Assembly: GCF_030814715.1 (NCBI RefSeq)
Contig: NZ_JAUSVO010000004.1
Coordinates: 1 to 64,000 of the forward strand
From: Kaistia dalseonensis
Lineage (GTDB): Bacteria; Pseudomonadota; Alphaproteobacteria; Rhizobiales; Kaistiaceae
Direction of reading: 5' to 3'
DNA length: 64,000 bases
Below are positions 54,870 to 63,677 of this stretch, piece after piece. The notes beneath the pieces were generated by a model, which had not been told where the DNA came from, made no database searches, and saw only the letters and a list, made by a program, of their open reading frames with translations. Numbering within the stretch: the stretch's first letter is position 1; each line of letters opens with the position of its first letter. The position numbers were made by a program, and so were the translations under genes.

Positions 54870-56366
54870 ATGCGTTGGATATCCAGATTGGTCAGGCGGG
54901 TGGTTCTGCTGCTCGTCCTCTGCGTCGTCGCGATCTTCGTGGCGCGCGTGGTCGAGTCCGAGCGGGGCGAGCCACTCGATCTCTGGCAGACCTATGCCCC
55001 GGAAGAACTGAGCGCCGCCGAAATCGACCGCACCGATTGGCCCGGCTACATCGCGGCCGAGAACAAGCTGTTCGATGCAGTGCGGGCCGAGGTCTCGGAC
55101 AAGCTCGATCCCAAGGACAGGGTCCCCGCCAATCGCTATTTTGCGGATAGCCCGATCAATCCGCATGGATTCAAGCAGGATTGGAACCGGTCCTTCATCA
55201 TCGAGCCGTCCGGGCCGCCGGTCGGCGCCGCCGTGCTGCTGCACGGCTTGACCGATTCACCCTATAGCCTGCGTCATCTGGCCGAGAGCTACGCCGCACA
55301 CGGTTTCGTGGCGATCGGCCTGCGCATTCCGGGCCATGGGACAGTTCCCGGCGCGCTGACGATCGTCGACGACAGCCAGTGGGAGGCGGCGACCCGGCTC
55401 GCGGTCCGCGAGGCGCGTCGCCGCATCGGCGACAAGGCGCCGCTCCATCTCGTCGGCTATTCCAATGGCGGCGCGCTGGCGCTCATGTATGCGCTGGAGG
55501 CCGCCGCCGATCCGAAGCTGTCGCGGCCGGACCGTCTCGTGCTGCTTTCGCCGATGATCGGCGTGAATCGCTTCGCCCGTTTCGCCGGGCTCGCGGGCTT
55601 GCCGGCCTTCTTCCCCGCTTTCGCGCGGTCGGCCTGGCTCGACATCATCCCCGAGTTCAACCCGTTCAAATACAACTCGTTTCCGGTCAATGCGGCGCGG
55701 CAGTCCTATCAGGTGACGGACGAGTTGCGCACGCGGATCGCGCGCCTGCGCGACAATGGCGGCCTCGACACCCTGCCGCCGATCCTGACGTTCCAGTCGG
55801 TGCTGGACGCGACCGTGAGCGCGCGAGCGATGATCTCGACGCTCTATGACAATCTGCCGGCCAATGGCAGCGAACTGGTCCTGTTCGACATCAACCGCAG
55901 CGCCAAGACGCAATTCCTGCTCCGGCCGGCGTCCGATACCGCACTCGAAAGTCTGCTACCCCTCGCCACGCGCAAGTTCCGCACGACCGTGATCGCCAAT
56001 GCCTCCGCCGATTCCGACGCGGTGGTGGCGCGCGTGGTGGAGCCGGGAACGACAGCCGAGGTCGTGCAGCCGCTCGGGATCGACTATCCGCGCGACGTCT
56101 TCTCGCTGTCGCATATCGCGCTGCCGTTCCCGCCGGCGGATGGGCTCTATGGCGCGGACCCTGATCCGGCCGACAATTTCGGCGTCAGTCTCGGTGCGCT
56201 GGCCATGCGGGGCGAACGCGGCGCCCTGATCGTCTCGCTCGACTGGCTGCAGCGAAACTCGTCCAATCCGTTCTACGGCTATCTGCAAGGGCGGGTCGAC
56301 CAGGCGATCGATGCGGATGCGGGTCGCGTGGCCCCGGATGGGACGGCCGGTGCCCCTATTCGATGA
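54870..56366 (+). CDS. Membrane-anchored alpha/beta hydrolase
   Basis: A 498-residue protein with an N-terminal membrane anchor (VVLLLVLCVVAIFVARVV, residues 10-27) and no cleavage site. The hydrolase core has GAAVLLHGLTDSPYSLRHLAE, GLRIPGHGTVPG and LVGYSNGGALALMYALE with the nucleophile serine. DVFSLSHIALPFPP near residue 415 probably gives the catalytic histidine. The domain should face the periplasm. The start at 54870 follows a weak ribosome site. It is 200 nt after arcA and overlaps the convergent regulator gene by 11 nt. The substrate is unknown. Confidence 0.8.
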   Translation: MRWISRLVRRVVLLLVLCVVAIFVARVVESERGEPLDLWQTYAPEELSAAEIDRTDWPGYIAAENKLFDAVRAEVSDKLDPKDRVPANRYFADSPINPHGFKQDWNRSFIIEPSGPPVGAAVLLHGLTDSPYSLRHLAESYAAHGFVAIGLRIPGHGTVPGALTIVDDSQWEAATRLAVREARRRIGDKAPLHLVGYSNGGALALMYALEAAADPKLSRPDRLVLLSPMIGVNRFARFAGLAGLPAFFPAFARSAWLDIIPEFNPFKYNSFPVNAARQSYQVTDELRTRIARLRDNGGLDTLPPILTFQSVLDATVSARAMISTLYDNLPANGSELVLFDINRSAKTQFLLRPASDTALESLLPLATRKFRTTVIANASADSDAVVARVVEPGTTAEVVQPLGIDYPRDVFSLSHIALPFPPADGLYGADPDPADNFGVSLGALAMRGERGALIVSLDWLQRNSSNPFYGYLQGRVDQAIDADAGRVAPDGTAGAPIR

Positions 56367-56997
56367 GGGGCGCCACGACCTGCGAGCAGATCCAGAGGAT
56401 CTGGGCCGGCGTCTCGCCGGACGATATGCAGGCATGGCCCATCGTGCTGTCGAAATAGCAGCTGTCGCCGGCCTCGAGCACGGTGGGCGCATAGTGCTCG
56501 CTGTGCAGCGTCACCGTGCCGGAGAGCACATAAAAGAACTCCTCGCCCGGATGGCTGACGAGGCTCGGGAAATCGGCCAGCGAGCGGGCCTCGATCGTCG
56601 TCAGGAGCGGGATGAACTGCTTGCCGGAAAGCTCGGAGGCGAGCATCTCATAGGAATACTGTGCCGTGCCGCGCAGGACGCCCTGGCCGCGCCGCGTCAC
56701 CGTCCGCCGACCCCCGACATGGCTGGACTGCGCCCCGGTGAAGAGCTCGGCGACGTCGATGTTGAAGCCGCGCGCGACGCGCAGGATGGTGTCGTAGGTC
56801 GGCGACATCTGGCCGTTCTCGATCTTGGAGAGCGTCGAAGTCGCGATGCCGCAGCGCTCGCCGAGCTCCTGCAGCGTCAATCCCGATTCCCGCCTCAGAC
56901 GACGCAGGATGCCGGCTATCGATGTCGCTGCTGGTTCGGCATTGCTTTCTGGAGCGCTTCGCAGCGATTTCCGGGCAGGCTTGGCGGGAATTGGCAT
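56356..56997 (-). CDS. XRE-family regulator with cupin domain
   Basis: A 213-residue regulator. An XRE helix-turn-helix (about residues 28-85) reads GILRRLRRESGLTLQELGERCGIATSTLSKIENGQMSPTYDTILRVARGFN, and a C-terminal cupin (about 110-210) includes LVSHPGEEFFYVLSGTVTLHSEHY and LEAGDSCYFDSTMGHAC. Cupin-type XRE regulators often control amino acid or polyamine use and read a small ligand through the cupin. It is divergent from the ABC/hydantoin operon with a 12-bp palindrome just before its own start, so it probably controls both. Confidence 0.9.
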   Translation of the reverse strand: MPIPAKPARKSLRSAPESNAEPAATSIAGILRRLRRESGLTLQELGERCGIATSTLSKIENGQMSPTYDTILRVARGFNIDVAELFTGAQSSHVGGRRTVTRRGQGVLRGTAQYSYEMLASELSGKQFIPLLTTIEARSLADFPSLVSHPGEEFFYVLSGTVTLHSEHYAPTVLEAGDSCYFDSTMGHACISSGETPAQILWICSQVVAPLIE

Positions 56998-57438
56998 GCA
57001 ATGTTCCGATCGGAAACTTTTTTCTATCTACCGTCTCGGCTGTTCCCCGTAAAGCCTAAGGATGGGGCAAGCGGCATTGGCCGCATCCCCACGACCTAAG
57101 GCGATGCGATCATAAGGCGGGCGCCTGATACAAGTCTCTGAGATAAAATGATTGTCTTGGATTTCCCTTTCGGTTGGGCCTCATGCCGGCCGATGACCGC
57201 CCTGTTCGGGATGCGGACAATGTGGGCGTATTCGTGCATGGTGGGTGGGCAAATTGCGTCTCGAGACGGCAGCCCCTGGCGTCGGCTGCCGAAATTTTTA
57301 CCTATACGAAAATTCATCTCGCGCTATGATGCTGGTGGCGTGCGATGGGTCGCCGGTTTGGATGTCCGGCTTGGCGCCGATCGAGGCGGTCTTGAGCCGG
57401 CTCTCGACACATGGTCGCGATAGAAGAGGGGAATTCGC
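56998..57438. other. 441-nt divergent region of the hydantoin operon
   Basis: No gene is supported. It contains the palindrome at 57004-57015 next to the regulator start. The AT-rich stretch around 57292-57330, with TATGAT at 57325-57330, is a candidate promoter for the importer operon. GAGGGGAA precedes the binding-protein start. Confidence 0.55.
57004..57015. promoter_or_regulatory. 12-bp palindrome before the XRE-cupin gene
   Basis: TTCCGATCGGAA is a perfect 12-bp palindrome ending 6 nt upstream of the regulator's start codon on the minus strand. It suits autoregulation by a dimeric helix-turn-helix protein. No second exact copy was found near the importer genes. Confidence 0.55.
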
Positions 57439-59040
57439 ATGAATCGGACTGCAAAGGCTTTGATGTCAGCCGTCGTGATGGCATCGCCGCTCTGGCTGGC
57501 GACGCCGTCACACGCGGAACGCGTCCTGAGGCTCGACGAGTCGCCGATCGGCGAGATCGATCCGGCCAAGGCGACGGATTATGCCGACACCGTGCTCGCG
57601 GTGAACCTCTACGATACGCTGGTCTACCCGAAGAAGGGCGGTCCGGGCGTCGAGCCGCGGCTGGCGACAGAATGGACCACCGACGGCGCAACCTACACTT
57701 TCAAGCTGCGCGACGGTGTCAAATTCCACTCCGGCAATCCGCTGACGGCCGACGACGTCGTCTTTTCGCTCAACCGCACCGTCGCGATGGGGCAGGGCTT
57801 CTCCAACCTCTTCGCTGGTCGCGTGACCAAGGCCGAGGCGATTGATCCGCTGACCGTCAAGTTCACGCTTTCCGAGCCCTATGCGCCGTTCCTGGCCGCG
57901 CTGGTGCGCCTGCCGATCGTCGATTCCAAGACCGTGATCGCCAACAAGGTCGACGGCAAGTATGGCGAGTTCGGCGACTATGGCGAGGCCTGGCTGTCGG
58001 CGCATGATGCCGGCTCGGGCGCCTACAAGGTCGAGAGCCAGAACCCGCAGTCCGAGACCGTGATGGTCAAGTATCCGGACTATTTCCTCGGCTTCGCGGA
58101 GAACGCACCCGATACGGTGCGCTATCGCTATGGCGTCGAAGCGCCGACCATTCGCGCTCTGATGTCGCGCGGCGAGCACGAGATCTCCGATCTGTGGCTG
58201 CCGCCTGAAGTCATCCGCGCCATGGGGACCGAGAAGGGCCTGAAGCTCCTGACCGAAGCCGGCGGTGCCACGGGCGAGTATATCAAGCTGAATACAGCGC
58301 GCGCGCCGCTCGACGATGTTCATTGTCGCCTCGCGCTCACCTACGCATTCGACTATGCGACGACGCTCAAGATCCTGCAGATCAATGATAAATACGCGCA
58401 GGGCATCCCGATGAAGGGTGCGCTGCCGAGCGGCCTCCTGGGCTATGACAAGGATGCTCCGGCCTATGCGCAGGACATGGACAGGGCCAAGGCCGAACTC
58501 GCCCAGTGCAAGTACGACCCCAAGACGAGCCCGATCGATATTGCCTGGATCGCCGAGGTTCCTGCCCGCGAGCGCATTGCGCTCCTGATGCAGGCGAGCT
58601 TTTCGAAGCTCGGTTTCCCGGTCAAGGTCGTCAAGACGCCTTGGGCGCTCGTCACCGAGCAGGTGACCAAGCCCGACACGGCACCCCACGCCGTCGAGAT
58701 CGCCGTCGCGGCCGTGACGCCGGATCCGGATTCGCTGCTCTACAACATGTATTCCTCCAAGGTCCCGCCGACCTGGATGTCGGCCGAGCATCTCAAGGAC
58801 GACAAGGTCGACGCTCTCCTGGAGGCCGGCCGCGGCGAAGTGGACGAGGCCAAGCGCGCCGAGATCTACAAGGAACTCAACGCGCGTCTGCGCGAGCTCG
58901 CTCCCTCGATCTACGCCTATGAATTCACCGGCGTGGTCGTCGCCCGCGATGCCGTCAATGTTCCGGGTCTCTCCGGTCCTGCCGATCAGCGTCTCGACAA
59001 CTTCAACCTCAATTTCCGCGACATCAGCGTCGCGGAGTGA
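57439..59040 (+). CDS. ABC importer substrate-binding protein (peptide/opine type)
   Basis: A 533-residue periplasmic binding protein of the DppA/OppA class (SBP_bac_5). A signal peptide ends near residue 27 (ASPLWLATPSHA). The domain begins RVLRLDESPIGEIDPAKATDYADTVLAVNLYDTLVY, followed by YTFKLRDGVKFHSGNPLTADDVVFSLNR and SLLYNMYSSKVPPTWMSAE. Although named for peptides, the class also binds opines, sugars and cyclic compounds. It opens the operon with racemase, two permeases, two ATPases and hyuA, so a hydantoin or similar cyclic amide is the likely ligand. Confidence 0.92.
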   Translation: MNRTAKALMSAVVMASPLWLATPSHAERVLRLDESPIGEIDPAKATDYADTVLAVNLYDTLVYPKKGGPGVEPRLATEWTTDGATYTFKLRDGVKFHSGNPLTADDVVFSLNRTVAMGQGFSNLFAGRVTKAEAIDPLTVKFTLSEPYAPFLAALVRLPIVDSKTVIANKVDGKYGEFGDYGEAWLSAHDAGSGAYKVESQNPQSETVMVKYPDYFLGFAENAPDTVRYRYGVEAPTIRALMSRGEHEISDLWLPPEVIRAMGTEKGLKLLTEAGGATGEYIKLNTARAPLDDVHCRLALTYAFDYATTLKILQINDKYAQGIPMKGALPSGLLGYDKDAPAYAQDMDRAKAELAQCKYDPKTSPIDIAWIAEVPARERIALLMQASFSKLGFPVKVVKTPWALVTEQVTKPDTAPHAVEIAVAAVTPDPDSLLYNMYSSKVPPTWMSAEHLKDDKVDALLEAGRGEVDEAKRAEIYKELNARLRELAPSIYAYEFTGVVVARDAVNVPGLSGPADQRLDNFNLNFRDISVAE

Positions 59041-59100
59041 GCTGGCGACGGCGCTGGTCCCGTATCGGCGCCGTCTTCCCTGTCGGATCGGGAAGGGCTG

Positions 59101-59886
59101 ATGAAGAAGCGCATCCTCTGGGTCAACACGGTCGGTTGGGACGCCTATGACCAGCCGATTGGCGATGTCCTTGCCGCGATCAAGGATCCCGAAACCGAAG
59201 TCGAGGTGGTTTCCCTGGCGCTCGAGGGGCAACTCACCCATGTCGAGTACCGCGCCTATGAGGCGCTGACCTATGCCGATATCGTCCGCATTGCCTATGA
59301 TGGCGGCCGGCGGGGTGTCGACGCGATGGTCATCGGATGCTTCTATGACCCGGCCCTGAAGGAGGCGCGCGAGGTCTCGGGCGACATGGTCGTCGTCGCG
59401 CCGTGCCTTGCGGCCGTCCAGCTCGCAACCACATTGGCCAATCGCTTCTCGGTCGTCGTGACTCGCCGCAAATGCATCGACCAGATGGTCGACCGCATCC
59501 GCGAATATGGCGCGCATGACCGCCTCGCCTCGATGGTGAGCCTCAATATCGGCGTGGAGAGCCTGCAGCAGGACCCTGAGACCACCAAAGCGGGTATCAT
59601 TGCCGCCGGTCGTCGTGCCATCGAGCAGGACGGTGCCGAGGCGATCGTGCTCGGCTGCACCTGCGAATTCGGCTTTCACGAGGAGGCGCAGAAGGTGCTC
59701 GGCGTTCCGGTCATCGATGCCGTCAGCGCCCCCTTCAAGCTCGCCGAGCATCTCGCTGGCCTCAAGCTTCAATTTGGCTGGAGTCCCAGCCGTGTCGGCA
59801 GTTGCGAGCCGCCGCCAGCCGGCGAGATCGAGCGCTTCGGGTTGTTCCGCTCGGCGCCGGTACTCGGCAATCGTCTGATCGTCTGA
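59101..59886 (+). CDS. Asp/Glu/hydantoin racemase family protein
   Basis: A 261-residue member of the aspartate/glutamate/hydantoin racemase family. Two cysteines act as acid and base in the family: here GCFYDPALKEAREVSG (about residue 80) and VLGCTCEFGFHEEA (about residue 185). ILWVNTVGWDAY starts the first alpha/beta domain. The last 40 residues (SCEPPPAGEIERFG) go beyond the usual end. In hydantoin use such an enzyme equalises D- and L-5-substituted hydantoins. It lies 60 nt after the binding-protein gene and before the permeases, inside the operon. Confidence 0.86.
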   Translation: MKKRILWVNTVGWDAYDQPIGDVLAAIKDPETEVEVVSLALEGQLTHVEYRAYEALTYADIVRIAYDGGRRGVDAMVIGCFYDPALKEAREVSGDMVVVAPCLAAVQLATTLANRFSVVVTRRKCIDQMVDRIREYGAHDRLASMVSLNIGVESLQQDPETTKAGIIAAGRRAIEQDGAEAIVLGCTCEFGFHEEAQKVLGVPVIDAVSAPFKLAEHLAGLKLQFGWSPSRVGSCEPPPAGEIERFGLFRSAPVLGNRLIV

Positions 59887-59931
59887 GGAACCGGCCATGC
59901 AGCGAGCCCACGGCGCCAAGGGAACGGGCCA

Positions 59932-60954
59932 ATGATCTGGAAATCCCTTCTGCACCGCATTGGCGCGGCCCTGATCGTGATGGTCGGCATCTCCATGCTG
60001 ATCTTCGCGATTGCGCGCGTCATGCCGGGCGATCCGGCGCGCATCGCGCTCGGCCCCAATGCGACGGCCGAGCAGGTCGCGGCGCTGAGGGCCGAGCGGC
60101 ATCTCGATGCAGCGCTTCCGGTTCAATATTGGGAGTTCCTGAAGGCCCTGTCGCGCGGCGACCTTGGCAAGTCCCTCTACACCAACCGCCCTGTCACCAC
60201 CGATATCGCGCAGTTCCTTCCCGCCACGCTGGAGCTCTGCATCATATCGGCGATCCTGATGGTGCTGATCGGCCTGCCACTCGGCATCCTCTCGGCCCAT
60301 TTTCGGGGCCGCTTTCCCGATCATCTGGGGCGGTTGATCGCGCTCATCGCCGTTTGCACGCCCGCCTTCGTCTGGGGCGTCATCCTTCAGCTCTGTTTCG
60401 GCTATTTCTGGCCGATCTTCCCGATCGAGGGGCGCCTGCTCGACAGCATCCCGGTCCCGCAGGGCCCGACGGGCTTCTATCTGATCGACCTGCTCGTCGC
60501 CGGCAACGGTGCCGGTTTCCTCGACGCCCTGCATCATCTGGTGCTGCCGGCGCTCGCGCTCGCCATGTCCGGCCTCGGCCAGGCCGCGCGGCTGACGCGC
60601 TCCAACATGATCGACGTCTATGAGAAGCCCTATGTCGAGATGGCGCGAGCCTATGGCTTCCGGCCCTGGCGCATCGCGACGCGCTATGCCTTCCGCCCCG
60701 CCTTCATCCCGACGCTGACCATCCTCGGCCTCGAATTCGCGGCCATGCTGGGCAATGCCTTCCTGGTCGAGAAGGTGTTCGGCTGGCCGGGCCTGTCGCG
60801 CTATGGCGTCGAGGTGATTATCCGCAAGGATCTCGATGCCATCGTCGGCACAGTGCTGATCATCGCGGCCGCCTTCCTGATCATGAACATCATCGTCGAC
60901 GTGCTCGTGAGCATCATCAATCCGCGCATTCGCCTCGCCGGCGGGAGGGGCTGA
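59932..60954 (+). CDS. ABC importer permease (DppB type)
   Basis: A 340-residue inner-membrane permease with six membrane segments. The N-terminal block RIGAALIVMVGISMLIFAIARVMPGDPARIALG is the DppB pattern, and the cytoplasmic EAA loop is EMARAYGFRPWRIATRYAFRPAFIPTLTILGLEF. GNAFLVEKVFGWPGLSRYG is another family mark. AAGGGA precedes the ATG. It pairs with the permease one base downstream. Confidence 0.93.
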   Translation: MIWKSLLHRIGAALIVMVGISMLIFAIARVMPGDPARIALGPNATAEQVAALRAERHLDAALPVQYWEFLKALSRGDLGKSLYTNRPVTTDIAQFLPATLELCIISAILMVLIGLPLGILSAHFRGRFPDHLGRLIALIAVCTPAFVWGVILQLCFGYFWPIFPIEGRLLDSIPVPQGPTGFYLIDLLVAGNGAGFLDALHHLVLPALALAMSGLGQAARLTRSNMIDVYEKPYVEMARAYGFRPWRIATRYAFRPAFIPTLTILGLEFAAMLGNAFLVEKVFGWPGLSRYGVEVIIRKDLDAIVGTVLIIAAAFLIMNIIVDVLVSIINPRIRLAGGRG

Positions 60955-60955
60955 C

Positions 60956-61828
60956 ATGTCGGAACCGGGCTCCCCCGTCATCGCCAAGCGCTCGGGCTCG
61001 AAAGCATGGCAGGCCTATCGCTCGAACCCGCTCTCGGTCGCCGGTCTGGTCATCGTCGCCGTGATCGTCTTCATGGCCGTTTTCGCCGATTATTTGACGC
61101 CTTTCCCCGAACATGTCGGGCCGATTGGTGATTTCGCCGCCATGAACATGGGGCCGAGCGAAACCTACCGGCTCGGCACCGATACGATGGGCCGCGATCT
61201 CTTCACGCGCATCATCTATGGCTACCAGCTGTCGCTGATCATGGCGGTGGTCGTGCTGGCGATCGCGACGCCGGTGGGCGTCATTGTCGGGCTGGTCGCC
61301 GGCTACAAGGGTGGCTGGACGGATTACGTCCTGATGCGCATCACCGACATCTTCCTCGCCGTGCCGCCGCTGGTGCTCGCCATGGCGATCATGGGCTTCC
61401 TGGAGCCGACATTGTTGAACGGCATGCTGGCGATCACCGCCATGTGGTGGCCGTGGTATGCGCGGCTGATCTACAACGTCACCCGCGCCGAAGCGCAGGA
61501 AGGCTATGTCCTTGCGGCCGAGACGGTCGGCGCCTCGACGATGCACATCATCTTCCGCGAGATCTTGCCCAATTGCTGGCCGTCGATCTTGACCAAGATG
61601 ACGCTGGATGTCGGCTTCGTCATCCTGATGGCCTCCTCGCTATCCTTTCTCGGCCTCGGCGTGCAGCCGCCGACGCCCGATCTGGGATCCATGGTGGCCG
61701 AGGGCGCAAAGTATATGCCCGATGCCTGGTGGCTCTCGGTGTGGCCGGCCATCGCGATCCTGATCATCGTGCTCGGCTTCAACCTTGTCGGCGACGGCCT
61801 GCGTGAAGCCTTCGAGGCGGAGAGCTGA
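60956..61828 (+). CDS. ABC importer permease (DppC type)
   Basis: A 290-residue permease: the N-terminal SGSKAWQAYRSNPLSVAGLVIVAVIVFMAVFADYLTPF is typical of DppC, with LGTDTMGRDLFTRIIYGYQLSLIMAVV and the EAA loop ETVGASTMHIIFREILPNCWPSIL. It ends LGFNLVGDGLREAFEAES. The gene starts 1 nt after the DppB-type gene and 2 nt before the first ATPase gene, so the operon is tight. Confidence 0.93.
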   Translation: MSEPGSPVIAKRSGSKAWQAYRSNPLSVAGLVIVAVIVFMAVFADYLTPFPEHVGPIGDFAAMNMGPSETYRLGTDTMGRDLFTRIIYGYQLSLIMAVVVLAIATPVGVIVGLVAGYKGGWTDYVLMRITDIFLAVPPLVLAMAIMGFLEPTLLNGMLAITAMWWPWYARLIYNVTRAEAQEGYVLAAETVGASTMHIIFREILPNCWPSILTKMTLDVGFVILMASSLSFLGLGVQPPTPDLGSMVAEGAKYMPDAWWLSVWPAIAILIIVLGFNLVGDGLREAFEAES

Positions 61829-61830
61829 TC

Positions 61831-62721
61831 ATGGCCGAACCTGTCCTCACCATTCGCGACCTGCGCCTCGCCTTCGGCAGCCGCCGGCGGCAAACCGAGG
61901 TCCTGCACGGCATATCGCTGCATGTCCGCGCCAGCGAGAAAGTGGCGCTGGTCGGTGAATCCGGCTCGGGCAAATCCGTGACGGCGCGGCTCGCCATGGG
62001 CCTGTTGCAGGAAGCGCCGACCACGCACGCCTCCGGCTCGATCCGCTTTGACGGCATCGACGCGATCAAGGGCGGGCGCGAGATCGCCAGGCGGCGCGGC
62101 AATCGGGTCGCCATGATCTTCCAGGACCCGACCTCGGCGCTCAACCCGACCTTCAAGATCCGCGGCCAGTTTCGCGAAGTGCTGCGCTCCGGCAATCCTG
62201 CGATTTCCGATGCCGACGCCGACCGGCAGGCCGAGGCGGCGCTGGCCGAGGTCAGCATCCCCGATCCGAAGCGCGCGCTCGATTCCTATGCCTTCCAGCT
62301 CTCCGGCGGCATGAACCAGCGCGTGATGATCGCCATGGCGCTCGCCAATCGCCCGGCGCTCCTGATGGCCGACGAGCCGGGCACGGCCCTCGACGTCACG
62401 GTGCAGGCGCAGACGCTGAAGCTCATGCACGAGCTCACCGAAAAGCGCGGCACCGCGGTGCTGCTGATCTCGCACAATCTCGGCGTCGTGCGCGAATTCG
62501 CCGATCGCGTCTATGTCATCTATCGCGGCAGGATCGTGGAGCACGGCACGACGGCCCAGCTCTTCCACGAGCCGCGCCATCCCTATACGCGCGCCCTGCT
62601 CGCCGCGATCCCGAAGATTTCCGGCGGCGGCTTGCCCGATCTGCCCGAGCGCAGCCCCGATTTCGAGAATCCGCTGATCGTGCACGAGGGCTGCGGCGAA
62701 CCGGCTGGAGCGATCGCATGA
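61831..62721 (+). CDS. ABC importer ATP-binding protein (DppD type)
   Basis: A 296-residue ATPase: Walker A GESGSGKS near residues 46-53, Q-loop IFQDPTSALNPTFKI, signature LSGGMNQRV, Walker B ALLMADEPGTALDV and the H-loop in LISHNLGVV. The C-terminal oligopeptide extension (HPYTRALLAAIPKISGGGLPDLP) is present but lacks the usual cysteine pattern. It overlaps the next gene by 4 nt. Confidence 0.94.
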   Translation: MAEPVLTIRDLRLAFGSRRRQTEVLHGISLHVRASEKVALVGESGSGKSVTARLAMGLLQEAPTTHASGSIRFDGIDAIKGGREIARRRGNRVAMIFQDPTSALNPTFKIRGQFREVLRSGNPAISDADADRQAEAALAEVSIPDPKRALDSYAFQLSGGMNQRVMIAMALANRPALLMADEPGTALDVTVQAQTLKLMHELTEKRGTAVLLISHNLGVVREFADRVYVIYRGRIVEHGTTAQLFHEPRHPYTRALLAAIPKISGGGLPDLPERSPDFENPLIVHEGCGEPAGAIA

Positions 62722-63542
62722 GCACGCCGATCCTGGAGCTCGACAATCTCGGCAAGACGTTCGAAGCCGATGGCCACAGGGTCGTGGCGCTGGACGGCGT
62801 CTCGTTGACCTTCAACCGCGGCGAATGCCACGCCATCGTCGGCGAATCCGGTTCGGGCAAGACCACCATCGCCAATCTCGTGCTGGGGCTGATGCCGGCG
62901 ACATCGGGCAGCATGCGCTTCAACGGCGTAGCGCTGCCGGCGGAACGGACGAAAGCGCATCGGCGCGCGATCCAGCTCGTGCAGCAAAACCCGCTCTCCG
63001 CGCTCAATCCGCGCCGCAGCGTCGGTGCCAGCGTGCGACTGCCGCTCGACGTGCATGGCATTGGTGTCAGCCGTGAGCGCGGCGCGCGTGTCGCGGGACT
63101 GCTCGAGGAGGTCGGCCTCGAGGCGGATTATGCCCGGCGCTCGCCGCGTGGCCTTTCCGGCGGCCAGCGCCAGCGCGTCGCGATTGCCCGCGCGCTCGCC
63201 TGCGAGCCGGAGCTGATCGTGCTCGACGAGCCGACATCGGCGCTCGACGTGCTGGTGCAGGCGCGGGTGCTGCAATTGCTGCAGCGGCTCAGGCAGGAGC
63301 GGGGCCTCACCTATCTCTTCATCACCCACGATCTTGCCGTCGTGCGCGCGATCGCGACCCGCGTCAGCGTGTTCCAGAAGGGCCGCCTCGTCGAGACGGG
63401 GCCGGTCGAGTCGATTTTCGCCAATCCGCAGAGCGCCTATACGCGCCAACTCATCGGCGCCATTCCCGTCGTGACCGAGGAAGAGGCGAAGATCCGCAAT
63501 GTGATCCGCGCCGGCACGCCGACGCCGCTCGGCACCGAATGA
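62718..63542 (+). CDS. ABC importer ATP-binding protein (DppF type)
   Basis: A 274-residue second ATPase: Walker A GESGSGKT, Q-loop VQQNPLSALNPRRSV, signature LSGGQRQRV, Walker B LIVLDEPTSALDV and the H-loop in FITHDLAVV. It is shorter at the C-terminus than most DppF proteins. The ATGA overlap with the DppD-type gene shows the two are made together and should form a heterodimer. Confidence 0.94.
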   Translation: MSTPILELDNLGKTFEADGHRVVALDGVSLTFNRGECHAIVGESGSGKTTIANLVLGLMPATSGSMRFNGVALPAERTKAHRRAIQLVQQNPLSALNPRRSVGASVRLPLDVHGIGVSRERGARVAGLLEEVGLEADYARRSPRGLSGGQRQRVAIARALACEPELIVLDEPTSALDVLVQARVLQLLQRLRQERGLTYLFITHDLAVVRAIATRVSVFQKGRLVETGPVESIFANPQSAYTRQLIGAIPVVTEEEAKIRNVIRAGTPTPLGTE

Positions 63543-63677
63543 CCGTCGAGCAGGATCGTCAGGCGCGCACCGCTTCATGGCGGCGGCAATGTCGGACGAT
63601 CCGAACTGCAGCGATTTCATCGCCGGAGGACCATCGCCAGGCTCCGGCATCCCGATCAGTTACCTCCGGAGGCTAGC

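Noticed and set aside
57508-60987. Minus-strand open frame of 1159 codons
   Set aside because: It lies exactly antisense to the binding-protein, racemase and permease genes, which have clear domains and ribosome sites. Its composition (rich in Arg, Asp, His, Gly) is the usual mirror of GC-rich coding DNA.
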